A stretch of 64,000 nt of DNA from positions 67,060-131,059 of the forward strand of contig PXYW01000001.1 of assembly GCA_003023695.1 (NCBI GenBank), written 5' to 3'. The notes under the pieces were generated by a model. It was not told the DNA's origin and ran no database searches. It worked only from the letters and a program-made list of their open reading frames with translations. The first letter of the stretch is position 1, and each line of letters opens with the position of its first letter. Of the stretch, positions 54,212 through 63,979 are shown one piece after another. Position numbers and translations under genes: made by a program. This DNA is from Sulfobacillus benefaciens (GTDB lineage: Bacteria > Bacillota > Sulfobacillia > Sulfobacillales > Sulfobacillaceae).

Positions 54212-54736
54212 GGTCTCAGTCCCTTCTGCCTAAAGACAACGCTGGGTGAGAGATTAAAGTTACCCGTTAACGGCGACTGTACCTTGTGAAGGTTTTGCCC
54301 GTTCCTGTTGGATACACAATGGGCAACGTCAAAGACATGATGGCTCGCTTTAAAATTAGTGCTTGGAGGACAAAACGGATGGGAATAATCATTTCAGTCG
54401 CGCTAGCACACAATCCTTAAGGTCTTGAACCTATGAGACGCATCTTGTGTCGGTTAATGGTCTCTCCGCAAACGACTTTCCGTGATGTTGCACGTCTTAG
54501 CACTTGGAGACCAGTTCGGCATTAAGTGTCTTCTGTCTAATTCATACTGTGACATCGTGTTTGTGAAGAGATAAAAAAGAGGTTGCGCCAGAGATGCATA
54601 TTGGTCATTCACATAGGGGTGGTACGCTATTTCATATTGACACTGTTTGAGTTTCCTTCAGACGCCTATACAGCGGCTGTTATTCTGAATCATGGTATAG
54701 CAGGGTATCGTGTGTTACTCTAAATTTGATAATAAG
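54212..54736. other. Intergenic, upstream of the FMN riboswitch
   Basis: About 525 nt with no gene. A GATAAT (54728-54733) just before the aptamer could be a -10 element, but no good -35 matches it. Confidence 0.35.
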
Positions 54737-54907
54737 ACCTTCAGGGCAGGGTGAGGCCGAACAATTTATTTGGCCAATTCCTGATCGGTGGTGATGCAGC
54801 GTGAGCTGATGAGCCCACGAGTTCGGCAATAATCTGCAAACGAGATTATCAAGAGCAGGAGCGGGTGAGAATCCCGTGCCGACGGTAAAGTCCGGATGAA
54901 AGAAGGT
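54737..54907 (+). promoter_or_regulatory. FMN riboswitch (RFN element) with an inserted hairpin
   Basis: P1 closes by ACCTTC (54737-54742) and GAAGGT (54902-54907). The conserved core is plain: TTCAGGGCAGGGTGA, AATTCCTGATCGGTGGTGATG, GAGCCCACGAG, and GAGAATCCCGTGCCGACGGTAAAGTCCGGATGAAAGAAGG. The P2 stem CAGG/CCTG (54747-54750 / 54780-54783) carries an additional 7-bp hairpin (54755-54775, GGCCGAA/TTTGGCC) in its loop, which is not part of the usual element. It senses flavin mononucleotide and controls the following transporter. Confidence 0.95.
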
Positions 54908-54973
54908 TAGCAACTCTTTATGCGTTGGCTGTTTTGTGATGCCGGCGCATGATGAGCCGCCGCAATCCCTGAA

Positions 54974-54994
54974 GAGTCTCCCGAGAGGAGGCTC
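54974..54994 (+). promoter_or_regulatory. Ribosome-site sequestering hairpin of the riboswitch
   Basis: GAGTCTCC (54974-54981) pairs with GGAGGCTC (54987-54994), with one G-T pair and loop CGAGA. The GGAGG ribosome site of the next gene lies in the 3' arm, and the GTG start is at 54998. This points to translational control: with FMN bound the site would be hidden. Confidence 0.75.
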
Positions 54995-54997
54995 CTT

Positions 54998-55858
54998 GTG
55001 TTTTCTATAGCTGTTTTGTGCATTGTGGTTTCAGGGTTTCTTCATGCTGTTTGGAATCTCTTTACCAAAAAGAGTGGCAATCCCGCTATATTCTTATGGT
55101 TGTTGCAATGGATGGCCATCGTTTTCTACTTGCCTTGGGCGTTAGTCTCACTAGCGAATCACTCGGTGCCTTTTCAAGGTTGGCTGTTTCTTATGTGTGG
55201 GATGTTGGCACATGGGGGATATGTCCTGTTATTGTCGCAGATTTATGTTGTCGGAGATTTGTCCCAAGCGTACCCGATGATGCGTGGTGTTAGTCCTCTT
55301 CTAGTGCCGTTACTGGGAACTTTTGTGCTTGATGAGCGATTGCCTGTGCCCGGTTGGATAGGGGTGATTGGCATTATCTTAGGAATTGTACTTCTAGGAT
55401 CATGGCGGCTTGGAAGAGATACCCGCGGGAGATACCGCCTAGACTACAAGGTGATGGGGCTAGCCTTGGCGGTTGGACTCGCTATTACCACCTACACCGT
55501 ATTGGACAAGATCACGTTACGATATGTTCCTCCGGTAACTCTTAACGATGCCACCAACGTGGGCAACCTCGTGGCCCTTTCACTAGTAGTGTTGCGTTCG
55601 TCCGTAATTAAGGAAGAGTGGCAAGCTCATTGGAAGACCATCGTTGTAGGGGGCCTTATTTCACCTGGCAGCTATTTGCTTTTTCTCGTGGCTTTACGGC
55701 TGGCTCCGGTAGCACAAGTGGCACCGATGCGGGAAATAGGGACTGTCTTTGGGACAATCTTAGGGATAGCAGTGTTAAAAGAAACAGATAGAACCCGAAG
55801 ACTTGTGGCGGCAGAATTGATAACAGGGGGGGTGATCTTGCTCGGAATATTTGGTTGA
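54998..55858 (+). CDS. EamA/DMT-family transporter under FMN control, candidate riboflavin importer
   Basis: 286 aa, about 10 helices arranged as two EamA repeats of five (repeat boundary near residue 140). No other motif is diagnostic of substrate. Because an FMN riboswitch controls it and no riboflavin biosynthesis gene is near, flavin uptake (riboflavin or a flavin precursor) is the best prediction; other DMT-family flavin carriers (RibN, ImpX-like) exist in bacteria. The GTG start follows GGAGG in the sequestering hairpin. Confidence 0.85.
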   Translation: MFSIAVLCIVVSGFLHAVWNLFTKKSGNPAIFLWLLQWMAIVFYLPWALVSLANHSVPFQGWLFLMCGMLAHGGYVLLLSQIYVVGDLSQAYPMMRGVSPLLVPLLGTFVLDERLPVPGWIGVIGIILGIVLLGSWRLGRDTRGRYRLDYKVMGLALAVGLAITTYTVLDKITLRYVPPVTLNDATNVGNLVALSLVVLRSSVIKEEWQAHWKTIVVGGLISPGSYLLFLVALRLAPVAQVAPMREIGTVFGTILGIAVLKETDRTRRLVAAELITGGVILLGIFG

Positions 55859-56520
55859 GGGCCTATGGCTTACTAATGTCTATCCATAGGAAAGGATATC
55901 CTATCTAAAACAGAGCGAACGTAGAAATGAATAAGTTCATCACAACGGTAGCGATGGCTAGCTTCCCCGAAGTCGTCCTTCCATTGCATTCTGCATTGAG
56001 GAGTTAAGCACGTTAGCAACCATGGACAAAACGACTCAACGGACAATAACACCATGCAACCCTTCATTCCAGCATTGGGCCGAGGGCGAGCGAATCCCCA
56101 GAAAACCATGGAGTTGTAGCCCGGGGTGAACTTAATGGAATCCGGATGTCAAGGTTTCTAGACATTTACAACGTATTACCGTTTTAGTATTACCGGGATT
56201 ACACCTTATCAGGATATTCACGTCCACCTTATGGGGTCTCGGGTCATTCACAATGCAGAGCCAAAAGATTGCCCTCGGGATAGACTCTTGGATGATCCCT
56301 ACAAAAACCTTGCAGCCTATACGACAGTATCGGCATGCGTGCTTACTATACCGGGTGCAAACGAACCACTCCGACCCTCTCGATTGTTCTTACGAAGTCC
56401 GTACTCTTCAAGATTTTGGTCCCGTGGGCTGATATCCCCGGGTGTGGACGCCCGGCCCTGCGCCTAAGTAATTTTTCAAATGGGTTCAGTGTTGGTATCA
56501 TGGCCAAGGGAGGGACAGCC
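55859..56520. other. Region before the MFS gene without a supported gene
   Basis: About 660 nt. The transporter frame is open upstream from 56335, but without a ribosome site or a hydrophobic start. Other frames are short. I see no repeats. Confidence 0.4.
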
Positions 56521-57699
56521 ATGAAGCACCAACCAATCATGTTGCTTGCGGCGGCTTTAGCGTTAGTGATGTTTTGGATGGGTTGCGACCTCAATATTAT
56601 TTCCCCATTTCTAATGGACATCTCCCGCTCATACCGGGTATCGGTCGCTACTACTGGATGGCTGGTTACGTCATTTGCTGCGGGATATGCTTTAGCATCG
56701 CCGATGGCGGGGTGGTTTTCAGATCGGTTTGGGCGCTTGCCGACACTCGCTATTAGCATGGGCGTATTTGTTATTTTTGAAGTGCTCTCAGGATTGGCGC
56801 CGAACATGACCACCGCATTGACGGCACGGGCTTTGGCTGGGGTCAGTGCTGGGGGCGTCAGCCCTGTTGCGTATGCCATGGTTGGGGATTGGGTAAAAAA
56901 GCAGGATCGTAGCGGGGTAATGTCGATCTTATCCATTGGCTTTTCCGTGTCTACCGTGGCAGGCGTCCCGCTTGGACTTTGGTTGGCTTCTGCTGTTGGC
57001 TGGAGGGCAACGTTGATCTCTATAGGGGGCGCGTTGTTTGTGACAGGTACCGGCTTGCTCCTCATTGCACGAAAATTTCCCCGTGTTACATCGCCAATTG
57101 TACCGCGACACGGCACACTATTATCCGTAATTGAGTCGACTTGGCCTCAATTGACTGCCAGTTTTATGGCATTTGCTGCCGCAGGACTAGTTTATACTTA
57201 TTTGCCTACGACGTTGGTGCGGCGAGGCATCCCGCATACCTGGTGGCTGATGTTGATTCTGGCTGGTTATGGGGTGTTCAATTTGGCCGGCAACTTGGTT
57301 TTCGGCCGGGCAGGAGACCGGATCGGCCCACGACGGACTGTTTTGGCGGCGCAAATATTGGAGATTGCCAGTGTGGGTGGGATATTAGTGTCGGCGTTAT
57401 TTTTGTCCGTGGTGTTTCTTATAGTGAGTGCGTGGATATTTGCTTTTTGTCAGGCATATATCCCAGATTTGAAAGCGTTAGCGGCTGACGTGGCCACATA
57501 CTGGAGAGGATCTAGCTTAGCCCTCAACAACACGGCCATGTATGCGGGAATGATGGTCGGATCGGCAATAGGGACCAGACTATACCGTCCTGGCACCTTT
57601 TGGGTTTTGGCGATGGCGGCAGGGGTGGCAATCCTCATCGGCTTTGGTACGATGTCCTGGATAAGGCTGGGAGAACGGCAAAAAATACAGCAAGCCTAA
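56521..57699 (+). CDS. MFS transporter
   Basis: 392 aa, 12 helices. The signature ALASPMAGWFSDRFGRLPTL (helix 2-3 loop) is of the drug:H+ antiporter (12-helix) kind and suggests export of a small molecule such as sugar efflux or drug efflux. ATG 56521 is chosen for the AAGGGAGGGAC before it. Stands alone; no terminator is obvious before cinA. Confidence 0.83.
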   Translation: MKHQPIMLLAAALALVMFWMGCDLNIISPFLMDISRSYRVSVATTGWLVTSFAAGYALASPMAGWFSDRFGRLPTLAISMGVFVIFEVLSGLAPNMTTALTARALAGVSAGGVSPVAYAMVGDWVKKQDRSGVMSILSIGFSVSTVAGVPLGLWLASAVGWRATLISIGGALFVTGTGLLLIARKFPRVTSPIVPRHGTLLSVIESTWPQLTASFMAFAAAGLVYTYLPTTLVRRGIPHTWWLMLILAGYGVFNLAGNLVFGRAGDRIGPRRTVLAAQILEIASVGGILVSALFLSVVFLIVSAWIFAFCQAYIPDLKALAADVATYWRGSSLALNNTAMYAGMMVGSAIGTRLYRPGTFWVLAMAAGVAILIGFGTMSWIRLGERQKIQQA

Positions 57700-57837
57700 G
57701 GCACAATACCTAATTGGGTCTAATTGCGGCGGTTTAACCCTTTCCAGTGGGTTTTCTGAAACGGTTTGGCAGGGCTGTTGTGTTTTTCGCCGGACTATGT
57801 CATGATCATAGGACTTGGTATGCGGAGGGACGGATTA

Positions 57838-59085
57838 GTGATTCGCACGGCCGGCATTATTGCTGTCGGGGACGAGGTTTTAATAGGCGAGGTGGTCAAT
57901 ACCAACGGCGCTTATTTGGCTTCTCGGTTAAAGATCCTTGGAGTATCGACTGTGATCCAAACCATTGTCGGCGATTCCCGTTCCGCAATTCTCGATGCGC
58001 TTGATCATGCCAGCAAACTCTGTGATCTCATCGTGACCATAGGAGGCCTGGGACCTACTCAGGACGACGTAACGGTGGAGGTCATATCAGAATTTGTGGG
58101 TCGCAGTGTGCATCAGGATCCTGACGTGGCACGGGATATTGAGGAGCGACATTCCCGTAATCCCGGGTGGCAAAACTCGGTTGCCAAGCAAGCTCAAATT
58201 GTGGAAGGAGCGCATGTTTGGCACAATCCTGCTGGCACCGCACCGGGACAAATGATATCATGGAAACAAGGCTACTTTGTTCTTTTGCCAGGGCCGCCGC
58301 GCGAGTTTCGGGCTTTGGTGGAATCTCGGCTGGAACCATGGCTGATGGGGCAAACCTCTACGACGCTTATCAGAGACACCTATACCATTTTCAACATGGG
58401 AGAATCTACGGTAGCGCATTACTTGGCACCTCTGTTATCCGGAGAACACCCGAAAACAGGCATTTACGCCAGCCCTGGTCGGGTGGACATTCGGTTTGAA
58501 GATCACGGCAAACCTGGAACCTCTGACACTGTTGCTAATCGGCGTGCTGCGGCATGGGCGCGTGGACAATTGCCTGTTCCAATGTACCGCTTGCAAGGGA
58601 AGGATCGCGCGCTGTATTTGGTGGGTATACTGAAAGAGCGGAATTTAAAAGTGGCGGCTATGGAATCGTTGACCGGCGGACTGCTAATGGATCGGCTGAT
58701 TGCAGTTCCGGGAGCCTCGTCTTGTGTGGCTGGAGGGATTGTGGCCTATACCGACACCATTAAAGAGCGCTTCGGGGTATCAGGCAAAACGTTGAGTACA
58801 TTTGGTGCGGTTAGCCAAGAGACGGCGGAGGAAATGGCGCTGGCGATAGGTCTTAAGATGAACGCGGATATTGGACTGGCAACCACGGGATACGCCGGTC
58901 CCGACGGAGGGGATCCGTCTAATCCGGTGGGGACATACTATGTGTGTTTAGCAGGCAGTAACGGAAAGACTATAGCGATACGGCGTGAGGTACATAGCGA
59001 TCGTCAAGGCGTGAGACAGGCAGCGGTAGAAACCGCCTTATCGTTGTTGTGGCAGTATTTGGACTTGCCATTGGAATTGCATTGA
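57838..59085 (+). CDS. cinA: CinA (competence/damage-inducible protein A, NMN deamidase domain)
   Basis: 415 aa, standard length. Residues 1-about 170 are the MoCF-binding domain (AGIIAVGDEVLIGEVVNTN, then GGLGPTQDDVTVE); residues about 255-415 are the CinA deamidase domain (MESLTGGLLMDRL, TGYAGPDGG, VGTYYVCLAG). In most bacteria it salvages nicotinamide mononucleotide and ADP-ribose. GTG 57838 follows GGAGGG by 8 nt; the open frame begins at 57766. As in other Firmicutes it lies upstream of recA, here with a DEAD-box gene between. Confidence 0.93.
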   Translation: MIRTAGIIAVGDEVLIGEVVNTNGAYLASRLKILGVSTVIQTIVGDSRSAILDALDHASKLCDLIVTIGGLGPTQDDVTVEVISEFVGRSVHQDPDVARDIEERHSRNPGWQNSVAKQAQIVEGAHVWHNPAGTAPGQMISWKQGYFVLLPGPPREFRALVESRLEPWLMGQTSTTLIRDTYTIFNMGESTVAHYLAPLLSGEHPKTGIYASPGRVDIRFEDHGKPGTSDTVANRRAAAWARGQLPVPMYRLQGKDRALYLVGILKERNLKVAAMESLTGGLLMDRLIAVPGASSCVAGGIVAYTDTIKERFGVSGKTLSTFGAVSQETAEEMALAIGLKMNADIGLATTGYAGPDGGDPSNPVGTYYVCLAGSNGKTIAIRREVHSDRQGVRQAAVETALSLLWQYLDLPLELH

Positions 59086-59112
59086 GAAAATGAGGCATTA
59101 AAGGAGTGTAGT

Positions 59113-60699
59113 ATGAACCAGGAACAGTTAACAGAGACAGGTTTTAAAGACATGGGATTATCTCCCGCAGTGGTGAAATCCTTGGAGGAGATGGGGTTTG
59201 AAGAACCTTCGCCAATTCAAACTCGCACTATCCCGCTTATTCTTCAGGGTGGGGACCTCATAGGACAAGCCCAGACAGGAACCGGGAAAACCGCCGCGTT
59301 TGGTGTGCCTATTGTGGAGATGCTGGATCATCGCTCCAAGAGGGTGCAAGCCTTAGTATTAGCCCCTACCCGTGAGTTAGCAATTCAAGTGTCTGAGGAA
59401 ATCACCAAAATCGGGCGTCATTCCGGGGTCAAAGTCGTCCCCATTTATGGTGGCCAGTCCTATGATCGGCAGTTGCGGGCATTGGAACACGGCTCTCAAG
59501 TGGTAATTGGTACCCCGGGCCGGGTCATGGACCATATCCGTCGCGGCACCTTGCATTTGGATCATGTCAAATTGCTGGTGTTGGATGAAGCGGATGAAAT
59601 GCTGGATATGGGCTTTATCGAAGATGTGGAGTTTATTTTGCAAAATGTGCCGGAAGATCGGCAAACTTTGCTGTTTTCGGCTACAGTGCCAGACCCTATC
59701 GCCAAATTGGCGCGGAGGTACTTAAAGAACCCCCAGCACATCGCCATTAGCCCGGAACGTCTTACGGTGCCTTTGACCGATCAGGTGTACTATGAAGTGC
59801 GCGAGCATGAGAAGCTTGATGGCCTATCACGGATCCTGGATATGGAAGGAGCCGAACGCACCATTATTTTTTGCCGCACTAAAAAGCGGGTAGATGAACT
59901 TACCGAAGGATTGCAGGCTCGCGGATACAGCGCTGAGGCTATTCATGGCGATCTGAACCAGGTACAAAGAAACCGGGTGTTAAAGCGGTTCAAGGATGGC
60001 GGCAGCGAAATCTTGGTGGCGACCGACGTAGCGGCCCGAGGTTTGGACATTGAACACGTGACTCACGTCATCAATTATGACTTGCCTCAGGACACAGAAA
60101 GTTACGTACACCGGATTGGCCGTACCGGGAGGGCAGGGCGCAGTGGTACCGCAATATCATTGGTGCTGCCTAAGGAATTTCGTCAGTTGCGTCAAATGGA
60201 ACGGCTGCTCCGAGTCAAACTGAAGCGTCGTCCGTTGCCTACGCCGGAAGACGTGGCAGAAAAACAACGGGAAGGGCTTAAGAACCGTTTGGCGGAAGAA
60301 ATTGAACGCGGCGTCTTGCCGGCGTACCAGGACATGGTGATGGAATTGGCTCAGTCTTATGACTCCATTGACATTGCCGCGGCAGCCATCCGGCTTATGG
60401 TGGATAAGGGGCGAGAATCCGCTACCGATGCGGAATTTGGTGAAACCGGAGCGGAACCGGGGATGGTGCGGTTGTTCCTCAACCTAGGACGAGTGGATCG
60501 GGTGACTCCTGCCGACATTGTTCGCGGTTTGGCGGAGGGGGCTGGCATTTCTGGCAGTGTGATTGGGTTAATCGATATTTATGACCGATTTACCTTTGTC
60601 GAGACACCTAAAGATGCAGCAGCTAAAGTGCTGCAAAACATGAACAGCATCGTTATTCGAGGAAAGAACGTAAATATGGAGCCAGCACGGCCACGGTAA
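59113..60699 (+). CDS. DEAD-box RNA helicase (CshA/DeaD-like)
   Basis: 528 aa. It has the Q motif (GFEEPSPIQTRTI), motif I AQTGTGKT (about residues 52-59), the DEAD box (LVLDEADEMLDMG), SAT, and motif VI HRIGRTGRAGR. A C-terminal DbpA-type RNA-binding domain (about residues 452-528, GMVRLFLNLGRVDRVTPADIV...) indicates rRNA binding. It probably works in ribosome assembly and mRNA decay with RNase J. ATG after AAAGGAGTG. Inserted between cinA and recA, 68 nt from recA. Confidence 0.92.
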   Translation: MNQEQLTETGFKDMGLSPAVVKSLEEMGFEEPSPIQTRTIPLILQGGDLIGQAQTGTGKTAAFGVPIVEMLDHRSKRVQALVLAPTRELAIQVSEEITKIGRHSGVKVVPIYGGQSYDRQLRALEHGSQVVIGTPGRVMDHIRRGTLHLDHVKLLVLDEADEMLDMGFIEDVEFILQNVPEDRQTLLFSATVPDPIAKLARRYLKNPQHIAISPERLTVPLTDQVYYEVREHEKLDGLSRILDMEGAERTIIFCRTKKRVDELTEGLQARGYSAEAIHGDLNQVQRNRVLKRFKDGGSEILVATDVAARGLDIEHVTHVINYDLPQDTESYVHRIGRTGRAGRSGTAISLVLPKEFRQLRQMERLLRVKLKRRPLPTPEDVAEKQREGLKNRLAEEIERGVLPAYQDMVMELAQSYDSIDIAAAAIRLMVDKGRESATDAEFGETGAEPGMVRLFLNLGRVDRVTPADIVRGLAEGAGISGSVIGLIDIYDRFTFVETPKDAAAKVLQNMNSIVIRGKNVNMEPARPR

Positions 60700-60766
60700 G
60701 CAGGAGTTCCGCATTTTGCAGCGAATTGTTTTGGTCGAGGGTGATCCATAAGGGGGACGCGAAACG

Positions 60767-61801
60767 ATGGCGATGGATCGGGAAAAAGCACTCGATTTAG
60801 CATTAGCGCAAATCGAAAAACAGTTTGGCAAGGGCTCCATTATGAGGATGGGGGAGTCTTCCCACACCGGACCGATGGAAGTGATTTCCACTGGTTGCTT
60901 AACTCTGGACATTGCTATGGGGGTAGGTGGGTTACCCCGTGGCCGTGTTGTGGAAATTTACGGGCAAGAGTCTTCCGGGAAAACGACCATTGCATTGCAT
61001 GCTATTGCGGAAGCGCAAAGGGCTGGTGGTATTGCGGCGTTTATTGATGTAGAACATGCGCTGGATCCCATTTACGCTCAGAAGCTGGGTGTAGATTTAG
61101 ACCAATTACTCATTTCGCAGCCGGATACTGGCGAACAAGCTTTGGAAATTGCGGAGGCCTTGGTTCGGTCAGGGGCCGTAGATATTGTGGTAGTCGACTC
61201 AGTGGCGGCGTTGGTACCACGGGCCGAAATTGAAGGCGAAATGGGCGATGCTCATGTGGGACTGCAGGCACGACTTATGTCGCAAGCCCTGCGCAAATTG
61301 ACCGGTGCCATCTCCAAATCTAATACTGTGGTGGTCTTTATCAACCAATTACGGGAAAAAGTTGGGGTGATGTTTGGAAACCCAGAAACCACCCCTGGGG
61401 GTCGCGCCCTGAAATTTTACTCGTCGATTCGGCTTGAAGTGCGTCGCGTCGACAGCTTGAAGCAAGGCACCGAGGTTGTGGGGAACCGCACCCGGGTTAA
61501 AGTGGTGAAGAACAAGGTGGCACCACCCTTCAAACAGGCCGAATTCGACATATTGTATGGCGAAGGGGTCTCCAGGGAAGGCAGCATTTTAGATTTGGCT
61601 GTCGAAATTGGATTAGTGCAAAAAAGCGGCGCCTGGTATGGGTATCAAGATTTGCGCCTCGGGCAGGGCCGGGAGAACACCCGTGAATATTTAAAGGCCA
61701 ATCCTGACTTGGCGGCAGAACTAGATCAAAAAGTTCGACAACACTTTACCGCAGGTTCAGCCCTGACGGTGGGAGCAACGAGTGGACCAACCGGAGAATA
61801 A
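60767..61801 (+). CDS. recA: RecA recombinase
   Basis: 344 aa, no intein. It has the N-terminal helix, Walker [10 protein letters not shown] (near residues 66-74), and conserved [60 protein letters not shown]. The acidic tail is unusually short for RecA; it ends in neutral residues ([17 protein letters not shown]). It performs homologous recombination and SOS coprotease function. Overlaps the recX start by 20 nt. ATG after a GGGGGACG site. Confidence 0.97.
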   Translation: MAMDREKALDLALAQIEKQFGKGSIMRMGESSHTGPMEVISTGCLTLDIAMGVGGLPRGRVVEIYGQESSGKTTIALHAIAEAQRAGGIAAFIDVEHALDPIYAQKLGVDLDQLLISQPDTGEQALEIAEALVRSGAVDIVVVDSVAALVPRAEIEGEMGDAHVGLQARLMSQALRKLTGAISKSNTVVVFINQLREKVGVMFGNPETTPGGRALKFYSSIRLEVRRVDSLKQGTEVVGNRTRVKVVKNKVAPPFKQAEFDILYGEGVSREGSILDLAVEIGLVQKSGAWYGYQDLRLGQGRENTREYLKANPDLAAELDQKVRQHFTAGSALTVGATSGPTGE

Positions 61802-62261
61802 AGAAGCTTACCTATATGCCTTGCGGTTGCTGGCGCAGCGCGACCTATCGGTCGAGGAAATGCGCCAGCGACTACTTCGGCGGCGTTTCCAAACCGATGC
61901 GGTAAATATGGTGGTGCAGCATTTGGTGGCAGAAGGCGCCATCAATGATTTGCGGGTGGCACGAGAGAGCATTGCTTTTGCCTTGCAGCGGGCACGCTCG
62001 GGACCGTTGGTGATTCGTCACAAATTGGCGCAACGGGGGATAGACCGTGATACCATTGATGTTGCCTGGCAGGATGGAACAGCGGAGGTAAATTGGCTAG
62101 CGATTGCCGAAGCCATCAAAGAACGTTACGATATGAGAGATCCGCGACAACGGGCACGTTGTGCTCGTTATCTTGATCGACAGGGGTTTCCGTCCTCGGT
62201 TATCCGGGTTGTGATGGCAACTGAGGAATCGCCGGAAAAGGAGAGAGACACATGGCTCTAA
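61782..62261 (+). CDS. recX: RecX regulator of RecA
   Basis: 159 aa, the three-repeat helical RecX fold ([25 protein letters not shown], then [32 protein letters not shown], then [18 protein letters not shown]). It modulates RecA filaments. The GTG start lies inside the recA end, so expression is coupled. The end overlaps the ferredoxin start by 10 nt. Confidence 0.88.
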   Translation: MDQPENKEAYLYALRLLAQRDLSVEEMRQRLLRRRFQTDAVNMVVQHLVAEGAINDLRVARESIAFALQRARSGPLVIRHKLAQRGIDRDTIDVAWQDGTAEVNWLAIAEAIKERYDMRDPRQRARCARYLDRQGFPSSVIRVVMATEESPEKERDTWL

Positions 62262-62542
62262 AGATTATCGAAGAATGTATCGCTTGCGGGGCATGTGAGC
62301 CAGAATGTCCCAATGGCGCGATTAGCGAGGGCAATGATATCTATGTCATCGATCCTAACCATTGTACCGAGTGTTACGGATTTTATAAGACGCAACAATG
62401 TGCGGACGTCTGTCCCGTGGAATCTTGCGTGAAAGATACATCCATCCCCGATGGAATTCCAGAACTGGAACAAAGGTTTCATGTGCTGTATCCCGGTCGC
62501 GAACTGGAAAACACGCACAAATGGAAACCCCCTGCTTTATAG
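62252..62542 (+). CDS. Ferredoxin, 4Fe-4S (YfhL-like)
   Basis: 96 aa. The first cluster motif is [13 protein letters not shown] second cysteine set is [22 protein letters not shown], with a longer insertion between the cysteines as in YfhL/FdxA-type two-cluster ferredoxins. It carries low-potential electrons in the cytoplasm; partner unknown. ATG after AAAAGGAGAGAG. It sits in the recA-recX unit. Confidence 0.92.
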   Translation: MALKIIEECIACGACEPECPNGAISEGNDIYVIDPNHCTECYGFYKTQQCADVCPVESCVKDTSIPDGIPELEQRFHVLYPGRELENTHKWKPPAL

Positions 62543-62619
62543 GTCTGAAGTGGATGACATGGGGAATCTTTCGCGTACTATACCGTAAGGTGTGATTCGT
62601 TAGGAAGGAGGCGGCGCAC

Positions 62620-63129
62620 TTGTTATCATCCGCCAGTTGGGGATCCAGCACTCGTGGACTAGGCACCTTAATCGCTGTCATGATGCGTTACCCGGAAATT
62701 AGCAGTGTGCAATATAATGTGGAGGACAGCACACTGAGTTGCACCTTTATCCTGCGCCGAAGTTTGGAGGAATCGTTATTTGAGTCGCTCGCAGCACAGG
62801 TGACCGAAGTGCTGGAGACGTACCGCATTGTCACCCGCCGCCCGCTGACCGCTATTCGTATGACTCATGTGGTGATGGATCAGGCGACAGAGATTGAATT
62901 GGTCCGGGACACAGAAACAGTATCCATCGAGGAAGTTGGGATGGCCATCGAGATTTTGCGCGATCTTTTTGAGCAAGACCTGATGTCCGATTCTCATGAT
63001 CTGTTGGAAGAGGATCTCATGCTTCAAGAAGAAAATATCCAGGCGGGGCTGGAAGCCTTAAAGCGTGATGACGCGGGACGCCTCGTGGCCTTGAGGGATG
63101 AGGGCCGAGTGATGGTCTTTAATACCTAG
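62620..63129 (+). CDS. Unrecognised conserved-looking protein next to ymdB
   Basis: 169 aa, not identified. The N-terminal part is alpha-beta (residues about 10-110, VQYNVEDSTLSCTFILRR then helix). The C-terminal 60 residues are acidic and helical (LFEQDLMSDSHDLLEEDLML), perhaps coiled coil. No membrane segment. TTG start after AAGGAGG. In Bacillus this slot between recA and ymdB holds rny, but this protein has no HD or KH domain. Confidence 0.65.
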   Translation: MLSSASWGSSTRGLGTLIAVMMRYPEISSVQYNVEDSTLSCTFILRRSLEESLFESLAAQVTEVLETYRIVTRRPLTAIRMTHVVMDQATEIELVRDTETVSIEEVGMAIEILRDLFEQDLMSDSHDLLEEDLMLQEENIQAGLEALKRDDAGRLVALRDEGRVMVFNT

Positions 63130-63143
63130 GCTTGGGGGGACGC

Positions 63144-63926
63144 ATGCAAATTCTGTTAATTGGCGATATTGTGGGCAAAACCGGGCGTCGCATGGTCACC
63201 ACCCATTTGCCTCGACTAGTAGCCGAACACGCGATTGACATGGTGATTGCCAATGGCGAAAACGCGGCCGGGGGCAACGGCTTGACGCACGAGGTAATGG
63301 ATGAGCTGTTTGCTGCTGGTGTTGATGTCATGACGTCAGGCAATCACATTTTTGACAAGAAAGAGATTTTTGAGTTTATTGATGACGTGCCTAACCTGTT
63401 GCGACCCCTTAACTTGCCCGCTGGAACTCCTGGGCGCGGCTATGTGATAGCGAGCCCAGGCTCGGTTCCGGTTGCGGTAGTCAATATATCTGGGCGGGCT
63501 TTTATGCCTTTTCACTATGGGGATCCCTTCGAAGCACTGGATACTGTGCTTGATAGCCTGCCGCCTGAGGTCACTATCGTTGTTGTCGACTTCCATGCTG
63601 AAACTACGTCGGAAAAGGCGGCTTTGGCATGGGGTTTTGACGGCCGGGTCAGTGTTGTGGTCGGCACTCATACGCATGTCCAGACTTCAGACGAGCGTAT
63701 CCTGCCTCGGGGCACCGCCTTCATTACGGATTTGGGCATGACGGGTCCTCGTGATTCGGTAATCGGGGTAAAGACGGATCTGGTGATACAGAAACTGCGC
63801 CGCCAAATGCCGGTCCGATTCGACACGGCCCAGGGCCCTGGACAATTTGGCGCGCTGAAAGTGGGCATTAACCCCAACACGGGACAGGCTCAACAAATCG
63901 AGCGCCTGTTTTTTCGGGAACCATAA
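63144..63926 (+). CDS. ymdB: YmdB-type phosphodiesterase
   Basis: 260-aa metallophosphoesterase of the TIGR00282 family; in B. subtilis YmdB shapes biofilm and late-adaptive expression. Metal-binding motifs: IGDIVGKTGR near the start, NGENAAGGNG, SGNHIFDKKEI, DFHAETTSEK and GTHTHVQT. ATG 63144 is chosen with GGGGGACGC before it. Confidence 0.93.
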   Translation: MQILLIGDIVGKTGRRMVTTHLPRLVAEHAIDMVIANGENAAGGNGLTHEVMDELFAAGVDVMTSGNHIFDKKEIFEFIDDVPNLLRPLNLPAGTPGRGYVIASPGSVPVAVVNISGRAFMPFHYGDPFEALDTVLDSLPPEVTIVVVDFHAETTSEKAALAWGFDGRVSVVVGTHTHVQTSDERILPRGTAFITDLGMTGPRDSVIGVKTDLVIQKLRRQMPVRFDTAQGPGQFGALKVGINPNTGQAQQIERLFFREP

Positions 63927-63979
63927 TTGCACTTTCGACAACTAATTTTGTGGATGATTTTTTGAAGGAGCCGACTCTT

